The notes beneath the pieces were generated by a model. The model saw only the letters and a list, made by a program, of their open reading frames with translations. It did not search any database and was not told where the DNA came from. Shown here one piece after another: positions 9,392-20,850 of a stretch of DNA of 64,000 nucleotides; within the stretch, counting starts at the first letter, position 1, and each line of letters begins with the position of its first letter. Source of the stretch: Opisthocomus hoazin (taxonomy: Eukaryota; Chordata; Aves; Opisthocomiformes; Opisthocomidae); NCBI RefSeq assembly GCF_030867145.1, contig NC_134418.1, positions 802,802 to 866,801 on the forward strand, in the 5' to 3' direction. Made by a program: the position numbers and the translations under genes.

Positions 9392-10117
9392 GCATCGCGG
9401 CCACGCGCCGGGACGCTGGGGGCCGGAGACGGAGCGAGCCCCCCCCCCCGCTATGGGGGGGCCGTGGGAGCCCCCCTCCCCGGAGATTTTCCTCGCCGCT
9501 TTCTCCGGATCCTGATTTCGGAGCCCGGCGCTGGAGAAGCTCGAGAGCGGCCGGAGGGGGATTTCTTCCAGGAGAAGACGTGGTGCTTGGTGGGAGCAGC
9601 CCTCGTGGCTGGGGGGGGGCGGCTGCTGGGGCTGTGTCCCCCCCCCCGAGCTACTCCGGACCCCCCCAGCAGCGCAGCGTTACAGATCAGCGCTCAGCAC
9701 CCAGCCGGCTGCCGGGAGGAATCCCGGCCTCGTGGTCTCCTCACGAAGAAATCCCGTGGCACGGACGGGCCCGGGCTCGCTGCCTCCGGGGAGGGGGCTG
9801 GTGGGCAGGGGGGGGTCCCTAAAAATTCTGCTCTGAGGTGGAAACGCGACCGGAGCGCTGGCGGGGCCGATGCAGACGTGGGATCGGGAAGCGCCGGGCT
9901 CCAGGGCGGAGCGAAGCCCCGGGAAAGCAAAATCCGCCGGAAAAAGGTGATGGATGCCACAAAGGATGAGTGGGGGGTTGTTTTTTTTTAAAAATAAAAG
10001 AAAAAAAGGAAAAAGAAATTACTCGAAGAGCCGGATTCCGCCGCGCCGCAGCAGCCCCGCGCCGGCCGCTGCCGTCCCTCCGTCCCCGCGCGGGACTCAG
10101 TCCGTCCGCCGTGCTGC

Positions 10118-10174
10118 TCAGTACTTCACGCCGGGCACGAACTCCTTGGCGTCCGGGTTCAAGGTGCTTTTGCT
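10118..10174 (-). CDS. PAIP2B: PAIP2B last coding exon (PAM2 motif)
   Basis: Encodes [18 protein letters not shown] and a TGA stop (10120-10118). The acceptor TTCCAG precedes 10174. The whole exon is the PABP MLLE-binding PAM2 tail. Confidence 0.93.
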   Translation of the reverse strand, partial: SKSTLNPDAKEFVPGVKY

Positions 10175-12871
10175 CTGGAAGAGAAATGGGGGGTGGGAGG
10201 GGGGAGCCCCGGGGTGGGGGGAGCCCCGTCAGCGCCCCGGGTCCCCCCGCTGAGCACCGCTCCCCGGCCCCGCAGCCGCTCGCTGGGGTGTGCGAAGCGT
10301 CCGGCCCTGGCAGGGCTCGGGGTGCTGCCAACGAGAGCCAGGGACCCCCAGGTGGGGTTTTGGGGGGGGGGAAGTGGGGGGTTCGGGTCTCCTGGTGGCT
10401 CCCCACTCCCTGGTGAAGCGCGGAGGGGAAGCGGCTCGGCCTGAGCGCGGTCGGCGGGGCTGGGCCGGGACGAGGCCCCGGCGCCCGCAGCCCCGCGGCG
10501 CGTTCCTGCTCTGCGGGGTGGAACGGAGCCCCGAGCTCCGCTGCTCTCCCAGCAGGTTCTCACCAAATCCCAGCGTGGTGGGGCTGGAGGGCCCTCTGGG
10601 GTCCCCCAGCCCAGCCCCCTGCCCAAGCAGGGTCACCCAGAGCAGGGGGCACAGCACCGCAGCCAGGGGGTCTGGAATATCTCCAGAGAAGGAGACTCCA
10701 CAGCCTCCCTGGGCAGCCTGGGCCAGGGCTCCGGCACCCTCAGAGGGAAGAAGTTCTTCCTCGGGTTCAGCTGGAGCTTCCTCTGCTTCAGGTTGTGCCC
10801 GTTGCCCCTTGTCCTGTCGCTGGACACCACTGGAAAGAGTCTGGCCCCGTCCTCCTGACCCCCCCCCTGCAGATATTTAGAGGCATTTCGAAGGTCCCCT
10901 CTCAGCCTTCTCTTCTCCAGGCTGAACAAGCCCAGCTCCCTCAGCCTCTCCTCGTAGCAGAGATGCTCCAGTCCCCTCCTCATCCTCGCAGCCCTGCGCT
11001 GGACTCTCTCCAGTAGCTCCTCATCTTTCTTGAACTGGGGAGCCCAGAACTGGACCCAGCACTGCAGATGGGGCCTCCCCATGGCAGAGCAGAGGGGGAG
11101 GAGACCCTCCCTCGCCCTGCTGCCCACACTCCTCCTCATGCACCCCAGGATCCCATTGCCCTCCTTGGCACCCAGGGCACGCTGCTGGCTCATGGTCACC
11201 CTGTCGTCCCCCAGCACTCCCAGTCCCTCTCCGCAGAGCTGCTCTCCAGCAGGGCCGCCCCAGCCTGTCCTGGTGCCTGGGGTTGTCCCTCCCCAGGGGC
11301 AGGACCCTGCCCTTGCCCTGGTTGAACCTCACCAGGTTCCTCCCTGCCCAACTTCTCACCCAGCCCAGGCTGCTCCCACACCTCACCAGCCTGCCAGGAC
11401 CCCCCAGCTCTGCCCAGTGACCAAGGAAGGGCCCAGCTTGCTCCATGACCAGGGCCCAGCTGATGGAGACGTGGTGGCCCCGTCCTGCGGCTCCTGGAGA
11501 GTGGGTTCTGCCAAGCTGCCACGCAGGAACCCCCCCACCCAGAAACCCACCCCCCTCCCCAGGCCAGGCCCGCTGCTCTCCGCCGGACCCCCCAGCACGT
11601 TCCCCCGAGCCCCTCACCAGAATGTCCTCCGAGCTGTGGCCGTCGCCCACCGAGAGCCCGTTGAGCTGCTGCTGCAGCTGCCCCACGCCCTGGGGGAGGT
11701 CGCGTGAGGGGATGAACCAGTCCTGGTCCTCTTCCTCCAGCATCTCCTGGAAGCAGCGGTCGAGGAACTCCTGCTCCTGCAGCTCCTCCTCCACCTGCCC
11801 AAAGAGTGACAGCTGTCAGTCAGGGGTGGACGCCGCGTCTCGGCGTGTCCTGCGCCTCGGAAGCACCGCGGCGGAGCCAGAGCCGCGTTTGAACCCTGGG
11901 CCAGCACCGCTTCGGCTCACAGCATCCCAGCATGGTCAGGATTGGGTCTCCCAGCCCAGCCCCCTGCCCAAGCAGGGTCACCCAGAGCAGGGGGCACAGC
12001 ACCGCGGCCAGGGGGGCTGGAATATCTCCAGAGAAGGAGACTCCACAGCCTCCCTGGGCAGCCTGGGCCAGGGCTCCGGCACCCTCAGAGGGAAGAAGTT
12101 CTTCCTCATCTTCAGCTGGAGCTTCCTCTGCTCCAGTTTGTGCCCGGTGCCCCTTGTCCTGTCGCTGGGCACCACTGGGAAGAGTCTGGCCCCGTCCTCC
12201 TGACCCCCCCCTGCAGATATTTAGAGGCATTTCGAAGGTCCCCTCTCAGCCTTCTCTCAAAACGGGAGGTACCAGCTGCAGGAACTCGTTGCTGAGGTCG
12301 TGTCCCAGTTTAAACTGGGACAGAGTTAATGTTCTTCCCAGCAGGCTACGAACGCTCTCGACTCCCGAGCACTGATTTTTAGGCCGTTCCTCCCCCTCCA
12401 GCTGAGCATGCAGAGAGAGAAGGTCCTCGTTATCACCACAACGCCCAGGAGAAGACGCTGGTGCCGTCACCGTCCCTCTGAGAAAGATCTGGGAGGGCCA
12501 AAGGCATCGTGAGGGGGGGGTTTTATTCCGACTTTCTCCACCCCACGTCCTTCCAGGCAGGTCCAGCAGAACCAGGATGGCTCTGCCCTAGAGCTGCTGG
12601 CTCAGAGCAGGGCCGGCGCCGGCCGTGTCTCGCACGCGTTTCTGGTGCCCGTTGAAGGAAACCTTTCCGTGGCCTCAGCTCCAGCTGCAGAGGGGCCCAG
12701 CTGGCAGCCCCTCCCCCCCTCTCTCACCTGCCTGTCGAAGTCCTCCTCGTTCTCCATCCACATGTACTCCGCGAAGGGGTTGTTCTCCTTCTCATCGCGG
12801 CCGTTGGCTGCTTGGGGCTCTGTGGCTTTGGGACCGGACGCCGTCGTGCTGGCCAGGTCGGAGCCATTCAT
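10118..12871 (-). CDS. PAIP2B: Polyadenylate-binding protein-interacting protein 2B, three coding exons
   Basis: Cytoplasmic translational repressor that binds PABPC1 and displaces it from poly(A) and eIF4G. Minus-strand coding exons are 12871-12728, 11794-11618 and 10174-10118, giving 125 residues (human 123). The acidic PAM1 region spans [15 protein letters not shown] through [16 protein letters not shown]. The C-terminal PAM2 motif has the core Leu112, Phe119 and Pro121 in [14 protein letters not shown], which docks on the MLLE domain of PABPC1. NAGVS-like variation is limited to the N-terminal 25 residues. All splice sites are GT-AG. The B paralogue is preferred over PAIP2 because of sequence resemblance and the ZNF638/NAGK neighbourhood. 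Confidence 0.94.
10563..11369 (-). mobile_element. CR1 LINE 3' fragment
   Basis: Intronic copy in the same orientation as PAIP2B. The minus strand reads the CR1 ORF2 C-terminal region (landmarks [73 protein letters not shown]-like) followed by the CR1 3' end (CCAGAGGGCCCTCCAGCCCC). It has lost the original stop/start structure and is 5'-truncated before the RT catalytic motif. Confidence 0.93.
11618..11794 (-). CDS. PAIP2B: PAIP2B second coding exon
   Basis: 59 codons in phase at both ends: [20 protein letters not shown], then [20 protein letters not shown], then [15 protein letters not shown]. It starts with GTG (Val), an internal codon rather than an initiator. The acceptor is GCAG before 11794 and the donor GTGAGG after 11618. 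Confidence 0.95.
11923..12257 (-). mobile_element. CR1 LINE 3' fragment
   Basis: Short GC-rich copy between PAIP2B coding exons, same family as the 10.6-kb copy. It is cut off at the GGACCTTCGAAATGCC point of ORF2, next to the LTR-like sequence at 12301. Confidence 0.9.
12301..12480 (+). mobile_element. Probable ERV LTR start with a perfect palindrome
   Basis: Begins with a 22-bp perfect palindrome centred on CAGTTTAAACTG (12301-12322) and continues ACAGAGTTAATGTTCTTCCC, resembling the U3 start of the avian LTR family whose fragments also occur at 43.9 kb. The right limit is uncertain. Confidence 0.4.
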
Positions 12872-12882
12872 CCTTACGGACT
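12728..12882 (-). CDS. PAIP2B: PAIP2B first coding exon
   Basis: The acceptor CCGCAG precedes 12882 on the minus strand; 11 nt of 5' UTR are followed by ATG at 12871-12869. Encodes [20 protein letters not shown] to [12 protein letters not shown] (48 codons). The donor GTGAGAG begins at 12727. Confidence 0.93.
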
Positions 12883-13465
12883 CTGCGGAGAGGAAGAGGA
12901 GGGTGAGCGAGATGCCGGGTCCCCCCTGAGCCCCCCAGCCCACCCGGCTCCCAGCATGAGAACCTCCTGCTGCCAGGAAAAGCTGTTCCCGACCCCTCGG
13001 AGCACCCCACCTCCCCGGCCGGGACCACCTTTCTCTCTCATGGGTTTGACCCCTCGGGGATCAGCCCAACGCCTGGACCTGGAGCAGGGGGTGAGCTGAG
13101 CAGCAGCTCCTGGAGAAGCTGCGGACAGGGCTGGGGAAGGCACCGGCACCCCAGGCTCCATCCCGGGGATGGGAAATCTGCCACCAAAGGCAGCGACGGC
13201 AGCGGGGCTGAGCCCGCGGTGACGCCGCGGAGGGGGACCGGCCCCTGCCCCAAACCACCGCAGCGTCGGGCACGACGGGCGCGGGGCAGCTCGTGTCCCG
13301 TTATCCCTGCCACCATTTCTTTATTTTTAGAGGGCATTTTGCAAAAAGCCCGTCGGTTGGCAAGGCAGAACCGCACCATGGTGAAGGGCGGAAAAGACCT
13401 CTGAGATCATGAAGTCCAACCGTAACTTGGAGGCTGCCTTGTTCCAAAGCAGGCACTCGGAGTCA

Positions 13466-14063
13466 CAGGATCCCAGCACGGTGGGGTTGGCAGGGACCTC
13501 TGGGGTCCCCCAGCCCAGCCCCCTGCCCAAGCAGGGTCACCCAGAGCAGGGGGCACAGCACCGCGGCCAGGAGGGGCTGGAATATCTCCAGAGAAGGAGA
13601 CTCCACAGCCTCCCTGGGCAGCCTGGGCCAGGGCTCTGGCACCCTCAGAGGGAAGAAGTTCTTCCTCATCTTCAGCTGGAGCTTCCTCTGCTCCAGTTTG
13701 TGCCCGTTGCCCCTTGTCCTGTCACTGGGCACCACTGGGAAGAGTCTGGCCCCGTCCTCCTGACCCCCACCCTGCAGATATTTAGAGGCATTTTGAAGGT
13801 CCCCTCTCAGCCTTCTCTTCTCCAGGCTGAACAAGCCCAGCTCCCTCAGCCTCTCCTCGCAGCAGAGATGCTCCAGTGCCCTCCTCATCCTCGCAGCCCT
13901 GCGCTGGACTCTCTCCAGCAGCTCCTCATCTTTCTTGAACTGGGGAGCCCAGCACTGGACCCAGCACTGCAGATGGGGCCTCCCCAGGGCAGAGCAGAGG
14001 GGCAGGAGACCCTCCCTCGCCCTGCTGCCCACACTCCTCCTCATGCACCCCAGGGTCCCTCTG
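13466..14063 (-). mobile_element. CR1 LINE 3' fragment
   Basis: Copy of the same GC-rich CR1 group, in the PAIP2B 5' intron, from the 3' end at 13466 to the GCMRRSVG codons near 14060. There it abuts the inverted CR1 tail that follows. Confidence 0.92.
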
Positions 14064-14130
14064 CTTGGGCAGGGGGTTGGGCTGGGGGACCCCAGAGGTC
14101 CCTGCCAGCCCTGGCCATGCTGGGATTCCG
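14064..14130 (+). mobile_element. CR1 3' tail in opposite orientation
   Basis: CTGCTTGGGCAGGGGGTTGG and CCCCAGAGGTCCCTGCCAGC are the terminal part of CR1 in + orientation, joined directly to the minus-strand copy on its left. Confidence 0.8.
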
Positions 14131-14936
14131 TGTTCCCAGCCCCCCGGCCGTGCCCCCCGCCGTCACCGTGGGAGCTGTTTCTCCGTGCCTACCGCACACG
14201 TCTCCCCACCGCATCGTTCCGGCCTCTTTTGTTGGATTTCAGCCACCCCACAGCTTCCTGAGCCGTCCCGTGGCTTTGCTGGGGCCACCCCCAGCGAGAA
14301 GGGAGCTGGGAGAGGCCAGCCTGGACATTTCAGTGGGAATTCCACTGGGAATATCCCGGGGGAAAAAGCTCCCCGAGCAGGGAGACGGGCACCCAGCCCT
14401 CCCGGCACGGCACGGCGGGCAGCGGGCGCACGCGATGGGCCGCTCCGGTGGCCCGAAGGCGAAAAGGGAAATCAAAAAACCCCAAAGTGGGGTTTTTAAT
14501 GTCCCCCTTTCTCGCAGTGGGGGGTGCAGGCGCCAGCAGCCCCTCGCTGGGGCTGTGTCCCGGAGCTGAGGCACCGGAGCTGGGACTCGCGGCACCGAGC
14601 GCACGCAGCCACGGCTCTCCAGTAAAACCCAGAGAAAGAAAAATTCTGCTTTCTCACAGCGAAGGCTTCTTCGATTTCTTTCTCCTTTCCCCTGGAAAAT
14701 TAAAAGTCGATTCAAAAAGAGAAAAGTAACCTTCAGGCTGGGGATGGAGAGCTCAGGAAACGCACCCAGACCCCGCGAAGCAGCTCCCGAGAGCCGCCCG
14801 TCCCGTGGCAAACCGCCCAGGAGGTCCCCACCGGTCTTCACCATCCTCTTCCTCGCTCTTTACGGCCCCGTGCTCGCCTGGGGCTGGAGAGGCAGCCTGG
14901 GGAGGGAGGTTTCCTTCGGAACAGGGGCTGGAGAAG
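14131..14936. other. PAIP2B 5' intron, no recognisable feature
   Basis: Moderately GC-rich unique sequence with no exon, RNA or repeat that I recognise. Confidence 0.5.
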
Positions 14937-14994
14937 ATGACAGAATGTCAGGGGTTGGAGGGGACCTCTGTGGGGCTCCTAGTCCAGAAGGGCG
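14937..14994 (-). mobile_element. CR1 3' terminal scrap
   Basis: AGAATGTCAGGGGTTGGAGG and CCTCTGTGGGGCTCCTAGTC match the last about 60 bp of an older CR1, reverse complement. Confidence 0.7.
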
Positions 14995-15240
14995 AGGTGG
15001 GAAGCAGAAATTCGGCCCGTTTGGTACCTGGGCGATGCTCGAAGGCACGAAGCCTCCAGGCACGGCCCGACCCCAGGCACTCCCGGCTCCAGCAGCCACC
15101 CAGGCACATTGGCACAAGCCACCGGGACGCCCAAGGGCCACCCAAGCGGTGTGGGTCGTGCAGGAAGGGGCCAGGGAGGGAGCTGGCTTCTGGGCAATGT
15201 GTTCATGAAACCTGCAGTGTTCTCAGAGCACGATCGCTGC

Positions 15241-15895
15241 GGGTGACAGGGTGACCAGGAGCCAGCAGCGTGCCCTGGGTGCCAAGAAGGGCGATGGGAT
15301 CCTGGGGTGCATCAAGAGGAGTGTGGGCAGCAGGGCGAGGGAGGGTCTCCTCCCCCTCTGCTCTGCCCTGGGGAGGCCCCAGCTGCAGTGCTGGGTCCAG
15401 TGCTGGGCTCCCCAGTTCAGGAAAGATGAGGAGCTACTGGAGAGAGTCCAGCGCAGGGCTGCGAGGATGAGGAGGGGACTGGAGCATCTCTGCTACGAGG
15501 AGAGGCTGAGGGAGCTGGGCTTGTTCAGCCTGGAGAAGAGAAGGCTGAGAGGGGACCTTCGAAATGCCTCTAAATATCTGCAGGGGGGGGGTCAGGAGGA
15601 CGGGGCCAGACTCTTCCCAGTGGTGCCCAGCGACAGGACAAGGGGCACCGGGCACAAACTGGAGCAGAGGAAGCTCCAGCTGAAGATGAGGAAGAACTTC
15701 TTCCCTCTGAGGGTGCCGGAGCCCTGGCCCAGGCTGCCCAGGGAGGCTGTGGAGTCTCCTTCTCTGGAGATATTCCAGCCCCCCCTGGCCGCGGTGCTGT
15801 GCCCCCTGCTCTGGGTGACCCTGCTTGGGCAGGGGGCTGGGCTGGGGGACCCCAGAGGGCCCTGCCAACCCCACCATGCTGGGATTCTGGGGTTC
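15241..15895 (+). mobile_element. CR1 LINE 3' fragment
   Basis: + strand copy with [39 protein letters not shown] and the 3' end to CCACCATGCTGGGATTCTGG. It is preceded by 37 nt (15207-15243) also found before the copy at 18.57 kb. Confidence 0.93.
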
Positions 15896-16982
15896 TTGGC
15901 CATGTTCGATGTTTCTGGTGCTCTCGAAGCGAGGGGGGGGGACGTGGCCGCGCTTCGTTTCGTGCCTGAGCAGCGTGGGGGCCTCTTCTCGCGGACGCGG
16001 ATTAGAGCAGCGCGGGAGGAGATGATCCCCCCGGCTCGGAGATGGAAATCGGCCGCGGTTCCTCAGCAACCGGGATCGCTGCGAATGCAAAGCTCCACGT
16101 CTGCTGCGGGTGCCGGCAGGGCCTGGCCCCCCCGAGGAGCCGTGCCGGGAGCCCAGCGCTCGGAGCCCAGGAGAAGGGGGAAGGCTTCGCGCCCTGTGGT
16201 CCCCGGGGCGGGGAGGCTGCGGGCAGCCGCTCGCCAGCTCCACGCTGCAAGGGACCAAGACCTGAAGCGGCAGCCGAGTCGCCAGGAGGAGCCCGGGGAA
16301 GAAACAAACAGAAACAACCCCAAAAAAATGACTTGAAAGGCGTCGGGGTGGTGGCAGAACGCGGGCCGGGCGGCAGCCCGGCGGAAAAACGCGGACCCAG
16401 TCGCGCTGGGCTCCCGTGCGGGGACTCGAGCACGGCCGCCGGCGTCGGACGCGGGGCCGAACGGGATCGACGCGAGGCTGGGGGGGTTCCCTCGGGAGAG
16501 GGGGGTGAGGAGCTCCACATGGCCGCTCCGCTGGGGTTTGGAGGTGGCTGGCAAAAACATCCAGCTCCTTCCTCCCCTCCAGGATCGGTCCTGGGCTGCT
16601 GCTCGAGGGCTTCGAAGCGCTCTGCTCGTGCTGCCGTACCCTCTGCCGCGCCGGGAGCTGCGGGTTTGTCCTTACGGGCTGAAACGCGAGCGCTGGCGAA
16701 GCCGAAGCGCGGCCGGGCTGAGGGCTGGGGAGCAGCAGAGCCGCTCGCCTTCCCGGGCCGGCCGGGAGGGAGAGGAGCCCGGGAAGCGCCCGGCACAAGG
16801 AGGCTGCTTTGGTTTTTTTCCCGAAGGCTGCGTTGCGCCGGGAGGGTTTTCCTGCCGAAGGCCCGGCCCTGTCTGCAAACGCAACGGTTCCGGAGCTACT
16901 TATGGAGCCGGGAGCCCTGGCCGGCCGGCCTGCTCCGCCACGGGACGCCCGAAGCAGCCGAGGTGGGTGTGGGGCACCAGAT
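15896..16982. other. CpG-rich sequence of unknown role
   Basis: About 1.1 kb rich in CG dinucleotides, inside the predicted PAIP2B 5' intron. No exon can be supported. It could be an alternative promoter or an old first exon. Confidence 0.4.
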
Positions 16983-18080
16983 GTCACCGAATCCCAGCAT
17001 GGTCGGGGTTAGCAGGGACCCCTGGGGTCCCCCAGCCCAACCCCCTGCCCAAGCAGGGTCACCCAGAGCAGGTGGCACAGCACCGCGTCCAGGCGGGGCT
17101 GGAATATCTCCAGAGAAGGAGACTCCACAGCCTCCCTGGGCAGCCTGGGCCAGGGCTCCGGCACCCTCAGAGGGAAGAAGTTCTTCCTCATCTTCAGCTG
17201 GAGCTTCCTCTGCTCCAGTTTGTGCCCGTTGCCCCTTGTCCTGTCGCTGGGCACCACTGGAAAGAGTCTGGCCCCGTCCTCCTGACCCCCACCCTGCAGA
17301 TATTTAGAGGCATTTCCAAGGTCCCCTCGCAGCCTTCTCTTCTCCAGGCTGAACAAGCCCAGCTCCCTCAGCCTCTCCTCGTAGCAGAGATGCTCCAGTC
17401 CCCTCCTCATCCTCGCAGCCCTGCGCTGGACTCTCTCCAGTAGCTCCTCACCTTTCTTGAACTGGGGAGCCCAGCACTGGACCCAGCACCGCAGATGGGG
17501 CCTCCCCAGGGCAGAGCAGAGGGGGAGCAGACCCTCCCTCTCCCTGCTGCCCACACTCCTCCTCATGCACCCCAGGATCCCCTTGGCCTTCTTGGCACCC
17601 AGGGCACGCTGCTGGCTCATGGTCACCCTGTCGTCCCCCAGCACTCCCAGTCCCTCTCCGCAGAGCTGCTCTCCAGCAGGGCCGCCCCAGCCTGTCCTGG
17701 TGCCTGGGGTTGTCCCTCCCCGGGGGCAGGACCCTGCCCTTGCCCTGGTTGAACCTCATCAGGTTCCTCTCTGCCCAGCTCTCCACCTGCCCAGGTCACG
17801 CTGGATGGCAGCACAGCCTGACGGGGTGCCCACCACACCTCCCAGTTTGGTGTCATCAGCAAACTGGCTGAGGGTGCACTCTACTCTTCATCCAGGTCAT
17901 TGATGAAGAAGTTGAACAGGACTGGGCCCAGTACTGACCCCTGGGGACACCACTTGTCACCGGCCTCCAACCAGACTCAGCGCCGCTGATGCCAACCCTC
18001 TGAGCTCTGCCCTCCAGCCAGTTCCCAACCCACCTCACCGACCGCTCCTCCAGCCCACACCTTCCCTAGGAGGATGTTTC
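16983..18080 (-). mobile_element. CR1 LINE, longer 3' fragment
   Basis: Reverse-complement copy extending upstream beyond the [20 protein letters not shown] segment into the DDTKLGG region (CCAGTTTGGTGTCATCAGCA near 17840) and the preceding RT sequence up to about 18080. Several frameshifts and stops make it inactive. Confidence 0.9.
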
Positions 18081-18536
18081 CTCCCTGGGAAGAAACGCTG
18101 AGGAACCCGATTTCAGGTTCATCCCAAACGCTGCTCCCCATCGAGCTGCTCCCAACCTCGGGCAAGGAGGACGCGTTCCACGCTCGACAGCGCACGATCG
18201 GGTCCTGCTGATCGCTGGGACCATCGCTGGGCTACACCGCCGCGGTGACACGGCCGGCCCCGCACCGCAGCCCCCGAGCAGCACTGAAACCTCCTCAAGG
18301 GAGAAGCGATAACGGAAATTTGAAAGACTTCAGAACAGAGCAGCCATCAAAGCAGCACCTTCCAGCTGCCGGGGCGGCGGGCACTGCTGCTCTGGGAGGG
18401 GAAACCTGATGGGAGCGGGGAGATGCTCTTCCCACCGACGTGTCACGGGGATGGTGACGGCAGGGACGGCGCTGCCCGCCAGCCCGGGCACGGGCAGAGG
18501 GAACCGAGAGCAGAAAAAGCCCGCGGTGCCATTTCT
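18081..18536. other. PAIP2B 5' intron, nothing recognised
   Basis: Unique sequence between two CR1 copies; I see no gene or repeat. Confidence 0.4.
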
Positions 18537-18573
18537 GAAACCTGCAGTGTTCTCAGAGCACGATCGCTGCGGG

Positions 18574-19200
18574 CGACAGGGTGACCCTGAGCCAGCAGCG
18601 TGCCCTGGGTGCCAAGAAGGGCAATGGGATCCTGGGGTGCATGAGGAGGAGTGTGGGCAGCAGGGCGAGGGAGGGTCTCCTCCCCCTCTGCTCTGCCCTG
18701 GGGAGGCCCCAGCTGCAGTGCTGGGTCCCCAGTTCAAGGAAGATGAGGAGCTACTGGAGAGAGTCCAGCGCAGGGCTGCGAGGATGAGGAGGGGACTGGA
18801 GCATCTCTCCTACGAGGAGAGGCTGAGGGAGCTGGGCTTGTTCAGCCTGCAGAAGAGAAGGCTGAGAGGGGACCTTCAAAATGCCCCTAAATATCTGCAG
18901 GGTGGGGGTCAGGAGGACGGGGCCAGACTCTTCCCAGTGGTGCCCAGCGACAGGACAAGGGGCAACGGGCACAAACTGGAGCAGAGGAAGCTCCAGCTGA
19001 AGATGAGGAAGAACTTCTTCCCTCTGAGGGTGCCGGAGCCCTGGCCCAGGCTGCCCAGGGAGGCTGTGGAGTCTCCTTCTCTGGAGATATTCCAGCCCCC
19101 CTGGCCGCGGTGCCGTGCCCCCTGCTCTGGGTGACCCTGCTTGGGCAGGGGGCTGGGCTGGGGGACCCCAGAGGGCCCTGCCAACCCCTGCCACGCTGGG
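18574..19200 (+). mobile_element. CR1 LINE 3' fragment
   Basis: + strand copy closely similar to that at 15.24 kb, starting at the same CR1 position (GACAGGGTGACC) and behind the same 37-nt flank (18537-18573). It has an internal deletion near 18727. Confidence 0.93.
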
Positions 19201-20477
19201 AATCTCTGGGCCACCAAAACCCGGCGACACGCGCCCTGCCCAGGCCGCAGCAGCAGACGCCGGGCAGGCTGGCCAGCGGCCGCCTTCCAGCAGCCCGGAT
19301 TTCAGCTGCTGACAACGCCGGCTTGGATCAAATTAACTCTGGCGGAAGGGCCGGGGTGACGACAGCTCCGGGGCAGACGCTGTCCCCGCGTCGTCACGGT
19401 CCCCGGGGCGCCGCAGACCGGCCCGTCCAGCCTTGCGAGTGACGAACCAGAGGCGAACGGCCCCGGGTTTCGCTTCGCCGTCCCGCGGCTGGCTGCGAGG
19501 GGAAAACAACCCCCCCGCTTCGTGGGAAGGCGACGAGCCTGCTCCCCCCCCCCCAGAACGCCAGGCCGCAGGTCCGCAGCGGGCCCAGGGCGCGGAGCTC
19601 CGCTCGCAGCACCCCGGGACGCGCTGTCCCCCCACGCTGTCCCCCCGTGCTGTCCCCCCACGCCAGGCCCCATCGCACCGCACACCCGCGCCGGGCTCTG
19701 CCTTCCTCAGCCCGGGAGAGGGCCGTCCCCGCCGCCTGCCGCCCCGCAGCTCTTCGGAGGGGGAGAAACCACGGAGCTTTTTTTTCGCACAGGAAGCAAA
19801 CACGGACATTCCCAACGCAAATTTGTGACGCTCGTTTTCGTCTCGAGCTTTTAGGAACCGAACGAGCGCAACCGAGGGCTTCACGCTGCCTTTTCTGCAG
19901 CCTCTAGGGCCAAGGCCAACGGAGGAACCAGGATCCGGAGCGAGGGTCCCCCAGGAGACGCAGAGCCCCGCGCTCAGCCCCCGCGGCCGACGCAGAGAGG
20001 AGCCTCCCTACCTGGCCGCGACGCTCCCGCAGCGCCGTCCGACTTGTCACTGCACGCCAGGCTGAAACCTGAAGAGCCGGCACGGAACAAAATACCCGAA
20101 GGGCACAAGCCAGGAGCCGGCTACGCCGCGCCGAGCCTGCCCGGGACGCGTCCCGGCCCTCGTCGGCACGGCCGGCGGGGAACGGGCCAGCGCGGGCGAC
20201 GTCCTCCCAGCCCCAACCCACCCGTGTGCCGCAGCCCCAGCCTCCACAGCACGGGCCGGGCTGTTTTTTGGGGGGGAAATCTGAGAAACTTCCAGGTTGC
20301 AGTCGCTGACAGCTGCTAAGATGGCCTGGAGAAGAGAAAGCTCTTGGGGAGCCCTCATAGCGGCCTTCCAGGACTCACCAGAAAGACGGGGACTGGCTTT
20401 TTAACAGGGGGTGTCGCGATGGGACGAGGTGTAATGGTTTTAAACTGAAAGAGGGGAGATTCAGACTGGGTATCGCA
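19201..20477. other. CpG-rich intron/upstream sequence
   Basis: GC-rich unique sequence; no supported exon. Open frames on both strands follow from the high GC content. Confidence 0.4.
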
Positions 20478-20850
20478 GAAAAGTAGAATTGTTTGGGTTG
20501 GGAGGGACCTGACAGACCCCCCCAGCCCACCCCCCTGCCACGGGCAGGGACCCCTTCCCCCAGCCCAGGCTGCTCCCAGCCCCGTCCAACCTGGCCTTGA
20601 GCCCTGCCAGGGAGGGGGCAGCCCCAGCTCCTCGGGGCACCCCCAGAGTGAAGAATTTCTCCCTCGGATCTCCCCTAAACCTCCCCTGTCCCAGCTCAAA
20701 GCCATCCCCCCTCGTCCCCTCACCCCCTGCCCTTGTCCCAGCCCCTCCCCAGCTCTCTCGCAGCCCCTCCAGGCCCTGGCAGCTGCTCTCAGGTCTCCCC
20801 TTGTCCTTCTCCTCCCCAGGCTGAGCAGCCCCAGCTCTCCCAGGGAGAAA
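20478..20850 (-). mobile_element. CR1 LINE 3' end (second CR1 family)
   Basis: Reverse complement of a CR1 whose 3' end reads CCTGCCCGTGGCAGGGGG rather than GCTTGGGCAGGG, a different subfamily from most copies here. It has landmarks AAGAATTTCTCCCTCGGATC and CTTCTCCTCCCCAGGCTGAG. It continues into its own inverted 3' end. Confidence 0.88.
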
